64,000 bases of DNA from Tricholoma matsutake (lineage: Eukaryota; Basidiomycota; Agaricomycetes; Agaricales; Tricholomataceae), in assembly GCA_026075535.2 (NCBI GenBank), contig AP026550.1, positions 2,170,001-2,234,000 on the forward strand, given 5' to 3'. This document shows, piece by piece, positions 1-10,713 of the stretch. The position numbers were made by a program, and so were the translations under genes. Under the pieces are notes generated by a model. The model saw only the letters and a list, made by a program, of their open reading frames with translations. It was not told the DNA's origin and made no database searches. Each line of letters starts with the position of its first letter. Position 1 is the stretch's first letter.

Positions 1-695
1 ATTATTTACTCACCCTTTCCCCTTCAGCCCTTGCCGGCCGTTGTTTGTCACAGGCACAAGGTCACGTGAAAGCAAACCGCCATATCGGCCGGCAAAGCGT
101 AGATTGCCTGTGGACACATTTACGACATTCTCGACGACGAGGAGATAAGTATGTACTGGTTCTCCACACGCGTGTCTGGATAGTTACAAGCAATATTCAG
201 GCGTAATGATTCTGTAAAACACTCGCAACAATAGTTATCTTTCACGGCATTCCGGATTCCCTGCTCTCATCTCGAGCTCTCAGCTTTTCTATAATTTAGT
301 ATAAAGCTGCCGACAGAGCCAGTCTTGGACATCGGCAATGCAAAGATTCACTCGGCTCTAAAAGTTGCCATTGAAGCTCTGGTGTCAAGAAGAGGAAACA
401 GAGCAGAGGACTCGGGACATGCGAGTGTACATCTGTAAACCTTCGGCGCCGCGTTGCTCGCAGAAATAAATTTGGGCTTAATGATGCCTGATCGGATAAA
501 ATATGACCTTTTGCAAGGGCTACTCAAAATTTGGATAACTGGCGAAATGTTGCCGGATAAATTGCCATAACAAAGCATCAAAGGTTTTGATATGGCCTTA
601 TATGTAGGGTATTTTCACGGGTCCTTGTGATAGGTACAAGTACAGTGACTATGCTTTGCATTAGAGCGTGAATATTATACCAGCCCTCATTAAAA
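1..695. other. Intergenic, no gene recognised
   Basis: I see no conserved coding segment here. Short open frames on the minus strand lack recognisable motifs or splice-consistent neighbours. The stretch lies downstream of the minus-strand membrane protein gene and should hold its terminator. Confidence 0.5.
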
Positions 696-1693
696 TCATG
701 TCCTGACTTGGCGCTTCTCATGGCAGACGCCCCGCTGTGATGAGACATCGCTGTTTTTCAGTCTACGACGTCTCCAGCAGACGTAACCCACCACAGCAAT
801 AGCAGTGAGACCGAAGCCGAGGCCTAGCACAATTCCCACAGCATCTGCAACTAGCTGGTGATTCGACCAGGTGTGCGAAGCTGTGGAAGTAGATGTGCTA
901 ATTGGTGCTGGGAACGATAGTGTCATCGACGGAGGAAGGGTCACCGTGGGTAGGATTACGGATGTCGCTGTCGTACTGTAGAGTGGGTCGATTTGATTGT
1001 TTGGATTAATAACAGAGGAAATCAGAGTGACATACTTGGTAGGCACGGTTAATATCAGCGATCCGATGTCCAGACGCGAAGCGGAGAAAGAGGGGACAAA
1101 GGTAAGTGCTACAACAGTGGTTTGCGATTCGAGTAAGTTAAGGATCGCAATGACGCCCACGGAGGAATTGAAGTTGGTGGAGATGGAGGATTGGTTGGTG
1201 GTTACGGTAATATTGGCGGTAGCGTTGGAGAGGTTGAATGGGTATATGTATATATCACGGGCTGGTGGAGGATGAGGACCAACTAATGTATTGAATTATA
1301 TATGGGGTCACCTCGAGCTTGAAAGAACATTTGTGGTATTATGGATCCTTGTGCAGGATCTGGACCATTAGTAGATACAACCGTTGTACCGTTCAGGTCT
1401 AGGATTTGCCTGGCACAACCCAGTGACTGGGATGAGACACATGAGTATATTTTTCAGTGAGACAAAGCTCACCATGCACCGCTACAAATCGCAATGGATG
1501 AATTGCAAAGAGAAGGGGTATAAACGACCTGGGACGAAGTATTCGGAATGGTGACGTTGTAATAATCTGGGAACCAGCTCTGGGTGGCATTGGCGATGGC
1601 AACCAGAGACAAGAGGACAAGTAGGATGATAAGGCATACGGATTGATAATAGCATAGGGTTCGTAACATCCAAGACCAAGGATGGAGTCCCAC
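696..1693 (-). CDS. Single-pass membrane protein with signal anchor and C-terminal TM, 3 exons
   Basis: Spliced model: exons 1473-1693, 1312-1409 and 696-1261, giving 294 aa in one closed frame. The N terminus carries a hydrophobic segment (about residues 17-37, rich in Leu/Ile/Val) that could be a signal peptide or anchor. A lumenal/extracellular region follows with many N-glycosylation sequons (NVT, NTS, NSS, NLS, NAT, NIT, NQS) and then a Ser/Thr/Pro-rich stalk. A single TM helix begins VGIVLGLGFGL and is followed directly by a basic stop-transfer stretch (WRRRR) and a short cytosolic tail. This layout (glycosylated ectodomain, Ser/Thr stalk, one TM, short basic tail) resembles the many uncharacterised Mid2/SKG6-like surface proteins of Agaricomycetes. 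No catalytic motif is visible. A cell-wall sensor or adhesion role is only inference from architecture. Both introns (62 and 50 bp) have GT-AG borders. Confidence 0.7.
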
Positions 1694-2508
1694 AGCTGTT
1701 ACCGTAGAAGAAAGTAAGAAAGGCCTCCGTCAGGGTCAGGGGGACTTTTCATTGAAGACATTACGATAACAATTTGCCTCGTGAACTGGATCCTGAAACT
1801 GAGGAAAAGGGGAAATGAAGTCTCCCCAATATGGTAGACCTGCATTATGTAAGCTCAATAGGAACTTGGCTGGTCACGAGCCACGATCAAAGTTTGATTC
1901 AATGATCGCGGCCCGAGGATATGCCGCTATACTCATTCTCCTGTTAATCTACTAATACTATATAGCATTATACTAAGGTTGTTACATGGAACTCGTCGCC
2001 ATGGCCTTCTTGGGTACTGCTGGTTGCTGGTCCTTCTCCAGCGCTTCTGTTCACCACCTACTTTCTAGTGTTCGCCGTCCTGTTCTCAGGCCGTGTCCTT
2101 ATGCGCATAAGTTTTAGTCCGCGATACCACGTCAGACTTGGGACAGTTTGGAAAAACGCTAGAGACATGCACGGTGTTACGTATAGGGCGATTCGGCATG
2201 CCCCGTTACTACACAGCTCATCAACACGAGGACTAAAAATGCCCGACTATCGGAACGTCGACATCTTACGTCTGCGCAGTCGTTTTTCATCCTTTTCATC
2301 TTTTCCCATCCTGCCACCATCATAGTGACTTTTTATCCTGATTCCCACCCCAACTCAAAGTTACGACTTTTACAGCATCCGACAGCCTGCGGTTTTCGGG
2401 CAAAGATCACTATTTAAGGCCTTGTGAGTCCTTGAATCTAATTCCGAGTCGGAAACAAAGTGTAGATCTTGGGTGATCAGTAGATATACACCAAGGACCC
2501 TGATCACG
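1694..2508. other. Intergenic spacer between divergent genes
   Basis: About 0.8 kb between the divergently transcribed membrane protein gene and the F-box gene. It must contain both promoters. I see no further coding region and no clear TATA or operator that I can defend. Confidence 0.45.
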
Positions 2509-3879
2509 ATGCGGTCGAAAGGAGTTCAGGATGTCATCCACTGCCGCGCATCTGTCGAGTTCTTACCTCCGGAACTTCTCGCCATCATATTCAAATTAGT
2601 CCATGAGAAGTCATACAACCCTGTCACAAAATCTTGGTATCAAGTAGCCGACCTCTCCTCCCCCCGTACTTTCCCATATGCTCTCGCATCGGTCTGCCAG
2701 ATTTGGAGGGACATAATGTCGACTGTTCCCGAATTTTGGACCCGAATCATTGTTTTCATCGACTCGAATCCTTCGCTGTCCAATCTCGCCTCACATCTTG
2801 AATGGTCCCGAGATCTCTTATTTCAAGTCACGGCGACGAGACAATCACCTTCCGAAAACACTGATGATGGCGAAGAAGCACAAGTCCGCAAAGCAGTGGA
2901 TATTCTCGGTCCTCATCTTCATAGGTGTTCTTCGTTGGAATTCAACGTGATTTACAGTTCCTCCCTCCCTTCTGTCTATGCGGATATCTTGTATGATCGT
3001 GTGTGCCCTGATCTTGGTGCAATCATCTTCAACTTTCGCATAGGAGACGGTCCTAGAAGTCGTTCCCGATTAGACAGGCACAGAGGACGTCCACTCCCTG
3101 CATTGACATCCGTAACTCTCGACGGGTTCAATTTTGTTGATCTCTGTGACCATCATTCTGACTGGTTGCATGGACTTCGAGAGGTTTCCATCTCTCACTT
3201 CACATATTCTGAATATGACAGGTACACGTTTTCCTTCTATGACGCATTTCTTGTTCTGTCGGATGTCGTCCATCTAAAGTTGAGCTCGGTGGATTTCACT
3301 TACGATGCAGTGGATGATTACAACGACCTCTTGCCGTTTTCCAAGCTTTCTGGTCTCGAGCTTGAGGATTTGAGCAGCGAGCTCACGAGGAAGGTTCTTT
3401 TGCATTGTGGACATGTCAACTACGTCGCCATCACTCACTGTGCCATTGGCGAAATTTCGGGCATTGAGCTAAACGCGTTCCAACTCATTCTTGAGGATAT
3501 TCCTGCTTCAGGAGATCTATCTCGATTTTTGTCTCAGTGGTCAGGGGTGGAGCTGACCATACGGAACTGCCCTGGGTTCAATGACAGCGTTCTCGAGAAA
3601 TGGAGCACCAGGACATCTGATGACGACTTTAATTCTCCCTTACTGTCAGCCCTCACTATTCACGATTGTCCCAATTTCTCTGTCGAACTTCTTAAACATC
3701 TGGTCGAGGTGCGGATGGAACAGTGTGAAAGATCGGGTGGGACGGAGGTGGGGGGACATCCTCCCCTGTCGTTCCTTGAGGTTACGGGCCGTCGGCCTTT
3801 GCTTTCAGACGAAGAGCTTAAATGGTTTCTGAAAAACGTGGAATCATTTGATAAATGGGAAACACATCAAAATGCATAA
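2509..3879 (+). CDS. F-box-like domain protein, 456 aa
   Basis: A single long exon. The frame stays open upstream from 2473, but the first ATG is at 2509, which I take as the start. The N-terminal segment (about residues 18-80) has the Agaricomycete F-box-like pattern: an LPPELLAIIF core, a long insertion, then A..VC..W...., with a conserved Trp before a P.FW motif. The remainder is Leu-rich with irregular LRR-like strands and acidic loops, as in other fungal F-box proteins that recruit substrates to an SCF (Skp1-Cullin-F-box) ubiquitin ligase. The family is highly expanded in mushroom-forming fungi and the substrate cannot be inferred. No introns or disabling mutations are seen. An F-box role is well supported; any specific pathway is not. 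Confidence 0.8.
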   Translation: MRSKGVQDVIHCRASVEFLPPELLAIIFKLVHEKSYNPVTKSWYQVADLSSPRTFPYALASVCQIWRDIMSTVPEFWTRIIVFIDSNPSLSNLASHLEWSRDLLFQVTATRQSPSENTDDGEEAQVRKAVDILGPHLHRCSSLEFNVIYSSSLPSVYADILYDRVCPDLGAIIFNFRIGDGPRSRSRLDRHRGRPLPALTSVTLDGFNFVDLCDHHSDWLHGLREVSISHFTYSEYDRYTFSFYDAFLVLSDVVHLKLSSVDFTYDAVDDYNDLLPFSKLSGLELEDLSSELTRKVLLHCGHVNYVAITHCAIGEISGIELNAFQLILEDIPASGDLSRFLSQWSGVELTIRNCPGFNDSVLEKWSTRTSDDDFNSPLLSALTIHDCPNFSVELLKHLVEVRMEQCERSGGTEVGGHPPLSFLEVTGRRPLLSDEELKWFLKNVESFDKWETHQNA

Positions 3880-5898
3880 CTACAGATAAGTTATAACTAC
3901 CGATCCAATATAACATATAACGGTAAGTAGCTGTCATGCTGGTCCCTCGAATCTGACCTAACGGGTAACCACTACGTATAGACCGTATACTCCGGATCGG
4001 CCTTCATTGAGACCTGAGCGAAGTCAGAAACAAAGACCTTTAATTCAACCGTCGTTTTACCCGCTCATAAGGCTGGTTTTGTTGCGTATATCAGTTGAAT
4101 TGCTCAGAGCAGCTTTTGAGGTGTAAGTACTATGAATAAAAACAGGAACCATTGGGAGCACGAATTCTCACTAGGCAGATCGCGACCCTCCCGATATCGA
4201 GCGATACACAATTCTTAAAGGTCTACTCAGGATCAATAAAGTCATACTCTTCGTTGGCACTGAGAAAATCGTTGCTTCGGTTCAAAATGGCAAGCTGCGC
4301 AGGGCGTATACGATCCTCTACCTCCGACTTCGTTCTCGAAGGTGGGTTCGCCAAAGGGCTCGTTGCGGACTCTTACCATCTAGGGTAAGGCGTGAGAGAA
4401 AGCGTGCTTTCAAGGCAACTTGAACGCGGAGGGCGGTAAGGTATTGCGCAATACTAGTATGTATGAACACGAAACCAGCAATGGACACTAATTCGTGATT
4501 CACCTTGTGTGCTGTACAAGCATCTGCCTCGTGCCTCGTGAAAATTGTGGATTGGATAGGCCTGCTCGCACTATCGTTCTCGGTCAAATGGGAGCGATAA
4601 TTGTGAGGTTGGCTGTGTCTGAGAGGTGATCGAGGCTAGTAATTGTTAAACAGTGGGGATTCACAACAGACTTGCATGCATCATGAGAACAGTGTGTGGG
4701 TGCATAATGTTGGAGATATGGAAAGAACCTTGGTCAATTATCATTTGTGATGGAGAAGATAAAATATCCTTATTGAGGGTTTTCCATCCACTCCAGAACC
4801 TGAACAATATGGATGTTGAAAACTGCAGCTTGAACACATGAACATGTACAGTAGCCTATCTCCTTCATGCCACAGTTGGGGTCCAGGGATGCTTGAAATC
4901 TTGCATTTCAAGTTGGATACTGACTACTGGGTGAACTGCACCACAAGTGGCTTGGACCTCTGACACCTGTGAAACAGCCTTCTAGTATGAAAGTAGATTT
5001 ATTGTAAAATATGGGGTGTGCAGACTATTGAAGAGTGGCTAAGAAAAGGAATGATGCTAAGCAGAGTTTGGTAATACATGTGGGAAGGACAATCACCCGA
5101 TCTTCAAGTGCCGTTTCAAGGGGGCGGCAAGGACATTGAACGGAGAAATGTTGGGGTGATAATCCACTGGGTAAAAGGTCCAGAAAAACTGTGCAAACAT
5201 CGTGTGAGATGATAGATGATGATGCCAAATTGATGCCAAAATGACTTCTGTATCCAAAAATTTAAATGACTGAAGATTCTTGATGTCCAAGTCAACTGAA
5301 CCACTAGTACTATACTCAACAATTAATCTGCATGGCACTCACATGGCAATAAAATGCCTACTACTGGCACTGTGCTGTCTCTAGTGTTGCCAACAGCACA
5401 GCTCACAGCTCAGAGCTGCCCAGAACTGCCCAGAGCCACTCAAGCCATGCCCTAAGTTGCTTCAAATTCAGAGTGGCTGGATGGCTTTAAACATTCTTAA
5501 AACACTCTGTAGGAGTCTCTACTGCTATTTTGAATGTATGTTGTTATACCCTAAGGTTAGAATTCATCCATAACCAACAAATGTCATGTGCTGTTACTTT
5601 TTCGTGACACACTCAGGAGAAAAGTCCACAAAACGGCTGCTGAACTCGTTCCACCCCCTCTTTTCAAATTCTGCTTTCAGGGAACTATTGTAATATGTAT
5701 TAAGCTGGAATGTACCAAGTGGATTAGAATACTAATATGTACTGGGTTTGGAATTCCAAAAGTAAGATTATCTACAGATCAAGTGGAATGATTGCGAGAT
5801 ATAACGAGGAACTATGAACAAATTTAAGACCATTATAAGACGAGTAGTAATATGAACAGATTAAAATATGAAGAGTCAAAGGAAGCACAGTTTTTTGT
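3880..5898. other. Gene-free stretch
   Basis: About 2 kb in which I find no motif-bearing coding region on either strand. Open frames are short and of low complexity. There is a locally repetitive patch around 5395-5460 built on variations of cagagct/gcccaga. It may be decayed transposon sequence flanking the adjacent transposase relic. Confidence 0.4.
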
Positions 5899-6551
5899 TC
5901 AAGTTAGCTGTGCTTTCTCGAGGTCATCCATCAAAGTCTCAGGAAGGACGCGATGGCCGCGATATTTCCGCGCTGCCCAGGCTGCCTGTTGGCCGTTGAG
6001 AACGTTGAGACCTTTAGCGTATGCATCCATGAACCGCTGTGAATGATTTGCAAAGCTTAAAACAAATTATTAGTGAGTAAGCATAATCACAGAAGATACT
6101 GCAAAACTAACCGTCGCATTGATGCGAGAGGGATCGCATCAAGGGCCGCCAATGCATTTCTCTCAAGGTGATCTTCTCGCAATGATTCCAGATTTAATCG
6201 ATAGAGTCGTTTAGTGTAGCCCCAGCACTGCTCTATGAAATTGAGCTCACAGTGAAACTTCAGCAAGAAAATGAGCTGAAAACCATGAGCCTCACACGTA
6301 GCTCCAAGAATAGTGTCGACATCTTGGAAATCCGGTTGACTGAAAAGAAGTCGGCAGCAGCAGCAGTCCAATGCAGGTGGGGCACATTTGAAGTTTTTGC
6401 ACTCAGCACGTAACTTTCGCGCGCCTGCAAAACCCCGCTCTTCCAAAATTACTGCCATACCTTTGAACACATCAGCACATTCATGGCCTTCAGGGAAGTA
6501 CAGAACGGCGCATTTGAGCAAGCTATGAGGTTTTTTTCGCGATGCGACACG
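5899..6551 (-). pseudogene. 5'-truncated DDE endonuclease-type transposase relic
   Basis: Two exons can be joined: 6112-6551 and 5899-6055, separated by a 56 bp GT-AG intron. The product contains an ERGF segment, a Cys cluster (DCCCCR) and the motif FHCELNFIEQCWG, followed by a C-terminal helix-rich region ending ...RKYRGHR and a Leu-rich tail. From memory of fungal proteomes, HCELN.IE near the C terminus marks a high-copy Agaricomycete DDE-type endonuclease in which the Glu would be a catalytic acid. Upstream of 6551 (a plausible intron acceptor) the sequence is AT-rich with no coding potential, so the N-terminal two thirds, with the other catalytic acids, is missing. I therefore call it a relic, not an active transposase. 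Terminal inverted repeats were not found. Confidence 0.6.
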
Positions 6552-7403
6552 CTGAAATTGATGTGTTTATGCGTTATTTTGATTAAATTGATTTCACTAC
6601 GTCTTCTTACATAAAACTGACTATCTCATATCCTGTACTAGCTAATTTAAAACATTTCCCTGAAAATAAAGTGTCTATGTGCTACAGAGAAATAGATTTT
6701 GTAAAAAATTTCTTGTTTTGGACATTGTCACGCTGGTCATGTGACGTTTGTTGGTTATGGATGAATTCTACCTTTGGGGATGGGCATTGTCTGTCAAAAT
6801 CGAACCGTGTTTGTTGATATTTGCTCTCACCAATATCACCAGTGTTGAGCGCCGATGACATTTCCAGCCTCCTACCTCAGTATAAAAAAAGATTTGGGAG
6901 AGGAAGTTGTTCTATTAGATGATATCTTTAATTTGTTCCGACAGAATTTTTATGTCTCAAAAAGTGGCTAAGATCAATAACCTAGAAAATGCAAATTTTC
7001 AAATTATAAAAATTGGTCAGAACATTTTGCTCTTCTCCATGAGTAGTTTAAAATACTCCTGCAAACCCAAGTGTAAAAATGATGCTGGAGGCCGGAAAAG
7101 TTTCTGCAAGGAACGAGCAGTAAACAGTGAGACGTGTGCATGACAAAGTGTGACCAGACACGTCTGCGCTGTTCTCGAGACTCATCTTGAGGGAACTGTG
7201 GCTCTCGGTGCTCTCTGGGAGAGTGTCTGAGGTGACCATAGTGTTCCTCCAAGATCCAGGTAAGTATATTTTATCCCTTGTCCCGAAAAATAATTTACAA
7301 TTAGTTGCAGAGTGTTATTATTAGAGTCAACTTACTTCAAATTCCATTCGTTCATTTGACGACGCGTAACGACCATAAAACGAACCTTTTAACAATAATC
7401 TAA
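6552..7403. other. Gene-free AT-rich spacer
   Basis: AT-rich sequence between two decayed mobile-element genes. Short open frames on both strands have no recognisable content. It could include the lost 5' part of the neighbouring transposase or the 5' flank of the next element. Confidence 0.4.
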
Positions 7404-10400
7404 TGCCACACAAGAAAAGAAGGTCCATTTCTCAGCAAAATCAGTTTGCAACTGTATGACATTACCATCACAACAAAGAAAACATACCTGCTGGGAAACA
7501 GCCAATATACCCAGTTCCTACAAGCAAAAAATCAGTACCATCATCTGCACCCCATTCTGGAGCATATGAGATGCGCTTCAGGAATGAGCGACGACAGAAT
7601 CAACGACTCACAGCCAAGAATACAGCTCTAGTAACCAAAATCCACGAGCTTAGGTCTGAGCTAACCAAAGTTCAGAACCGTGCTGCACACGCAGCAAACT
7701 CAGCTTCTCGAGCTTCCGAAGATGCAAATTTTCATATCTCAAACCTCAGCTCCCAAGTTCGTCACTGCCAGGAGCAAAATGATGCCATGTGAAAGATGTT
7801 GCGTGCTTTGAAAGCACAATGCACGCACGCTCCTCAGATCCTGAAATGCGCAGTACACAAAGCTAGCCGTCGCCCAAATGTTATCAAACTTACCAAGCAT
7901 GGCGTGTTTACTCCTGAGGCATGAGCACTTGCACGGATTATAGTTTGCAGTGGGTGTTCTCAAGCAAAGGTTGGAGGGGTGATTCAAAGCATAGGAAAGT
8001 TGCTTGGTATCACTATAAAAACACCTATGAGCCGTCGGACTGTTGGAAGAGCTATTCTAGAGGGTGGGGTTGCTGCGAAAATCCAACTTGGCTATGAAAT
8101 GTCAAGAACAAAGAGTAAGTATTTATTCTCCATGAAGAATTATCAATGTCACAGTGCTCACCATAATTTAGGCCTTACCATCAGTGCTGATAGTACTTCG
8201 CATCGGAAAATCAACTATGAAGCTTGTCATGTTGCGCTTCAAACCCCAGACTACCGATCATCAGATCTCATGGTAGACTTGAATTCAATGCCATCAGTGC
8301 GTCTCTTAGGCATTGACTCAGAGGTTGACCACACAAGTGAAGTATCTGTGGCAGGGTGGCTTGACAAGATGGAAGATGTAGCCGTGACGTTCAACAAAAG
8401 TCCATTGAGCCAGCAGATGGAATGCGAATTCATGATGTCGGATCTTGCTGATCTATTACAGGGGATGAATGGTGACCATGTGTCAAATGAGAAGCAGACG
8501 GCTACATTAATGAAGGAGTGGAAGACTGAACAGACTTTTATTTGCCTTGGGAGTAAGCAGCTCGCACAAAAAACCCCTGCCGACCTCATCATCTTCTTGG
8601 CTGGCTGGAACCAGAAGAAAATAGAAGCTGTTGGTGGGATCGATGCTTGGAATGCACTCACGCCAATGGAACAGACCTTGCGTGATGTTGCACTTGTCAA
8701 AGAGTTACAGATCGCCCTGGGAAAAGAAGTATACAATCAACTTCCTGGAGACAAGAAGTGGATAATCGATCTATTTATATGGGCTGGTTGCTGCATGGAT
8801 AAGGATCAGAACAGCTTTCAAGGAGGAAATACAGAGATGATGGAACAGTGGGAGAAATCGGGCTACACACCACCCCTTCTTCTCGCAAATAAGCAGAATG
8901 CTGCTATTCTTCGAGGAATTCTTGACCCAGCAAAGGCGAATGCACCACTTGGAGAAGCAGAAACTACAGCATTGATGGCATCAACGCGTGGTGGGGCAAA
9001 AACATGTGCTATTGCTGGCACTTGTCTCCATAACAAAGATGACAAGAAGGGACAGGGTGACAGCCATGTTTACCATTTTGTACAGATCACAGGCAGTGCC
9101 TCGAAACGATTTCCTGATACGAATAACACACGATTCAGCAGTTTTTGGCTTGCAGCAGAATGGCTTGTTATCTACCTCCAACCTACCCATGACTTTCTGC
9201 TACTCATCAAGGACAAGAAAAAGAAGGCTGCGTGGACAAACATCGAGCTAAACCTGTACAATGCACTTCACGACATACCGACCCTCACAGAACTCACAGT
9301 CATGGTCCTCTATTCTCAAGCTGTTACTCACCCGTATATGTGCGTTGTCCAAGGACCTGGAACTGAAGAAACCAATGTCTTGGATCTGGGTGACTTTCAT
9401 CGGGATGTGCAGGAATTTGTAGCTGCAATAATTGAGGATCCTGAGCGCCTCATTTCTCCACATAATGTAAGGGGACTAGGGGGGTGCCCTGTGTGTTTTT
9501 CCTATTTTTATGTTCGTCCTATATTTTTCCCCACCTCATTTCCTTCTATTCTTCATTTTCTATGATTTTTCCAGATTTTATTACTAATTTTCCCTTGCTA
9601 TCATGTTTGTACATGTTGACACTTTTATATTTAGAGGCGGAGTACCCCTTCCAACACATACCCCTTGGTATGATGTCATTCGGCGGCCTTGATCCGCCTA
9701 TCTCTGCCTTTTTCTATTTTTAGGTTATATTTGATTTTTGTTGTCTTCACATATACTGGGCATCAGCAAGGGGATCCCTAGAGTTTTCTCTTCGGATTTC
9801 CCTTTGCTAGGTGTGTCCCCAATGCCTGTATTATGTAGTATAATTTTAACTTTGGATTTCCCTTTGCTAGAGGCTTAGGTTGCCCTTATACTTGACAGGG
9901 TCTCTTGATGGTCAAGAATGGGAGAATCCGAGTGCGGTCGCAGCTGTCAAAAAGCTCCAACCCAATTTACCACATCTAAGATCAATATTGGTCACTTTCT
10001 TCACAGGAGCATTGTGTATGTGGATTTGGTTCTCAGCCGAGTTTGTGCCTGGTGGTTTGATTGATGAAGCAACAATTGATGAGAGGCAATCAGCTTGGAT
10101 GCCATCTACAAATGATGCAAATGAGGGTGCATTAGGGGCATTCCATGTCCAGATGCGGGAAACCCCTCGACTCACTGCTCATCATTACAATTCCCTTGCA
10201 ATGTACAACCACAATGACACTCAGGCGTTCATGGACACAATCCTCCAAGAAATCGATCATGTATTCATCAGACGGGTGGCACATGAAGTTGATGCAGGTG
10301 GACTGGAGGCAAAGCGAAGGAAGGCACAGGTAGAATTTGACTGCAGACATGCCGAGATACAGCGGCAGAAACAGGCTGACAAAAAGTGCAGGGCTGACAA

Positions 10401-10713
10401 GTACCGAGAAAAGCTGTCAAAGGTGGTATTAGTTACTGATTATTCTCAGATCATGGGTATGACTGTACCATGGCTGGATGACCAGTTGGATGTCCTTCGA
10501 CATATTGGCAGTGACCTTGCAATCCCTATGAGCAAATTAGCATGGGGAAAGAAGGCAGATAAACAAGAGCTATTAAAAGCCACTTTGTCTTGGCACATCG
10601 TTCATCTTCAAAATGCACCCACAACCACTCCAGGGCCGTCACAAGACTTGGGAGACGAAATGGATGTCAGTAATAATTGGTGGGACGAGGAAGATGAGGA
10701 AGTGGAGGACTGA
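7404..10713 (+). pseudogene. Decayed transposon-like multi-exon gene, split by a solo LTR
   Basis: A coherent but broken gene. A likely start lies near 7404; an exon then encodes a long coiled coil (about 7571-7790, HELRSELTKVQN-type heptads). The same frame continues to 8114, a 57 bp GT-AG intron follows (8115-8171), then about 430 codons of a conserved globular region including SADST, a GMNGDH segment and a WAGCCMDKDQNSF motif. TGA stops at 7790-7792 and 7922-7924 interrupt a frame that is otherwise continuous over 7571-8114. At 9466 an inserted LTR cuts the frame, and the gene resumes at 9891 (TGSLDGQEW...) and runs to an acidic C terminus (DEEDEEVED) with a TGA at 10711. From memory the family is a high-copy Agaricomycete ORF, probably transposase-like (the SADST Asp and the Cys/His-rich WAGCC motif would suit a DDE core), but I cannot name it. 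Confidence 0.6.
9466..9890 (+). repeat. Solo LTR of a Gypsy-type element
   Basis: This 425 bp block begins TGTAAGGGGACTAGG and ends in CCCTTATA. It matches, end to end and in reverse complement, the segment 61962-62394, which sits directly after a Gypsy pol ORF and is therefore that element's 3' LTR. No pol sequence accompanies this copy, and it splits the host reading frame at 9465/9891, so it is a solo LTR left after LTR-LTR recombination. The terminal inverted repeat is short (TGTAAGGG/CCCTTATA, one mismatch). Flanking pentamers (cataa and cttga) do not match, so no target-site duplication is evident. Confidence 0.85.

Noticed and set aside
9466..9890. LTR as part of an intact local retroelement
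   Set aside because: No gag or pol is adjacent; the transposon-like frame resumes on the other side, so it is a solo LTR.
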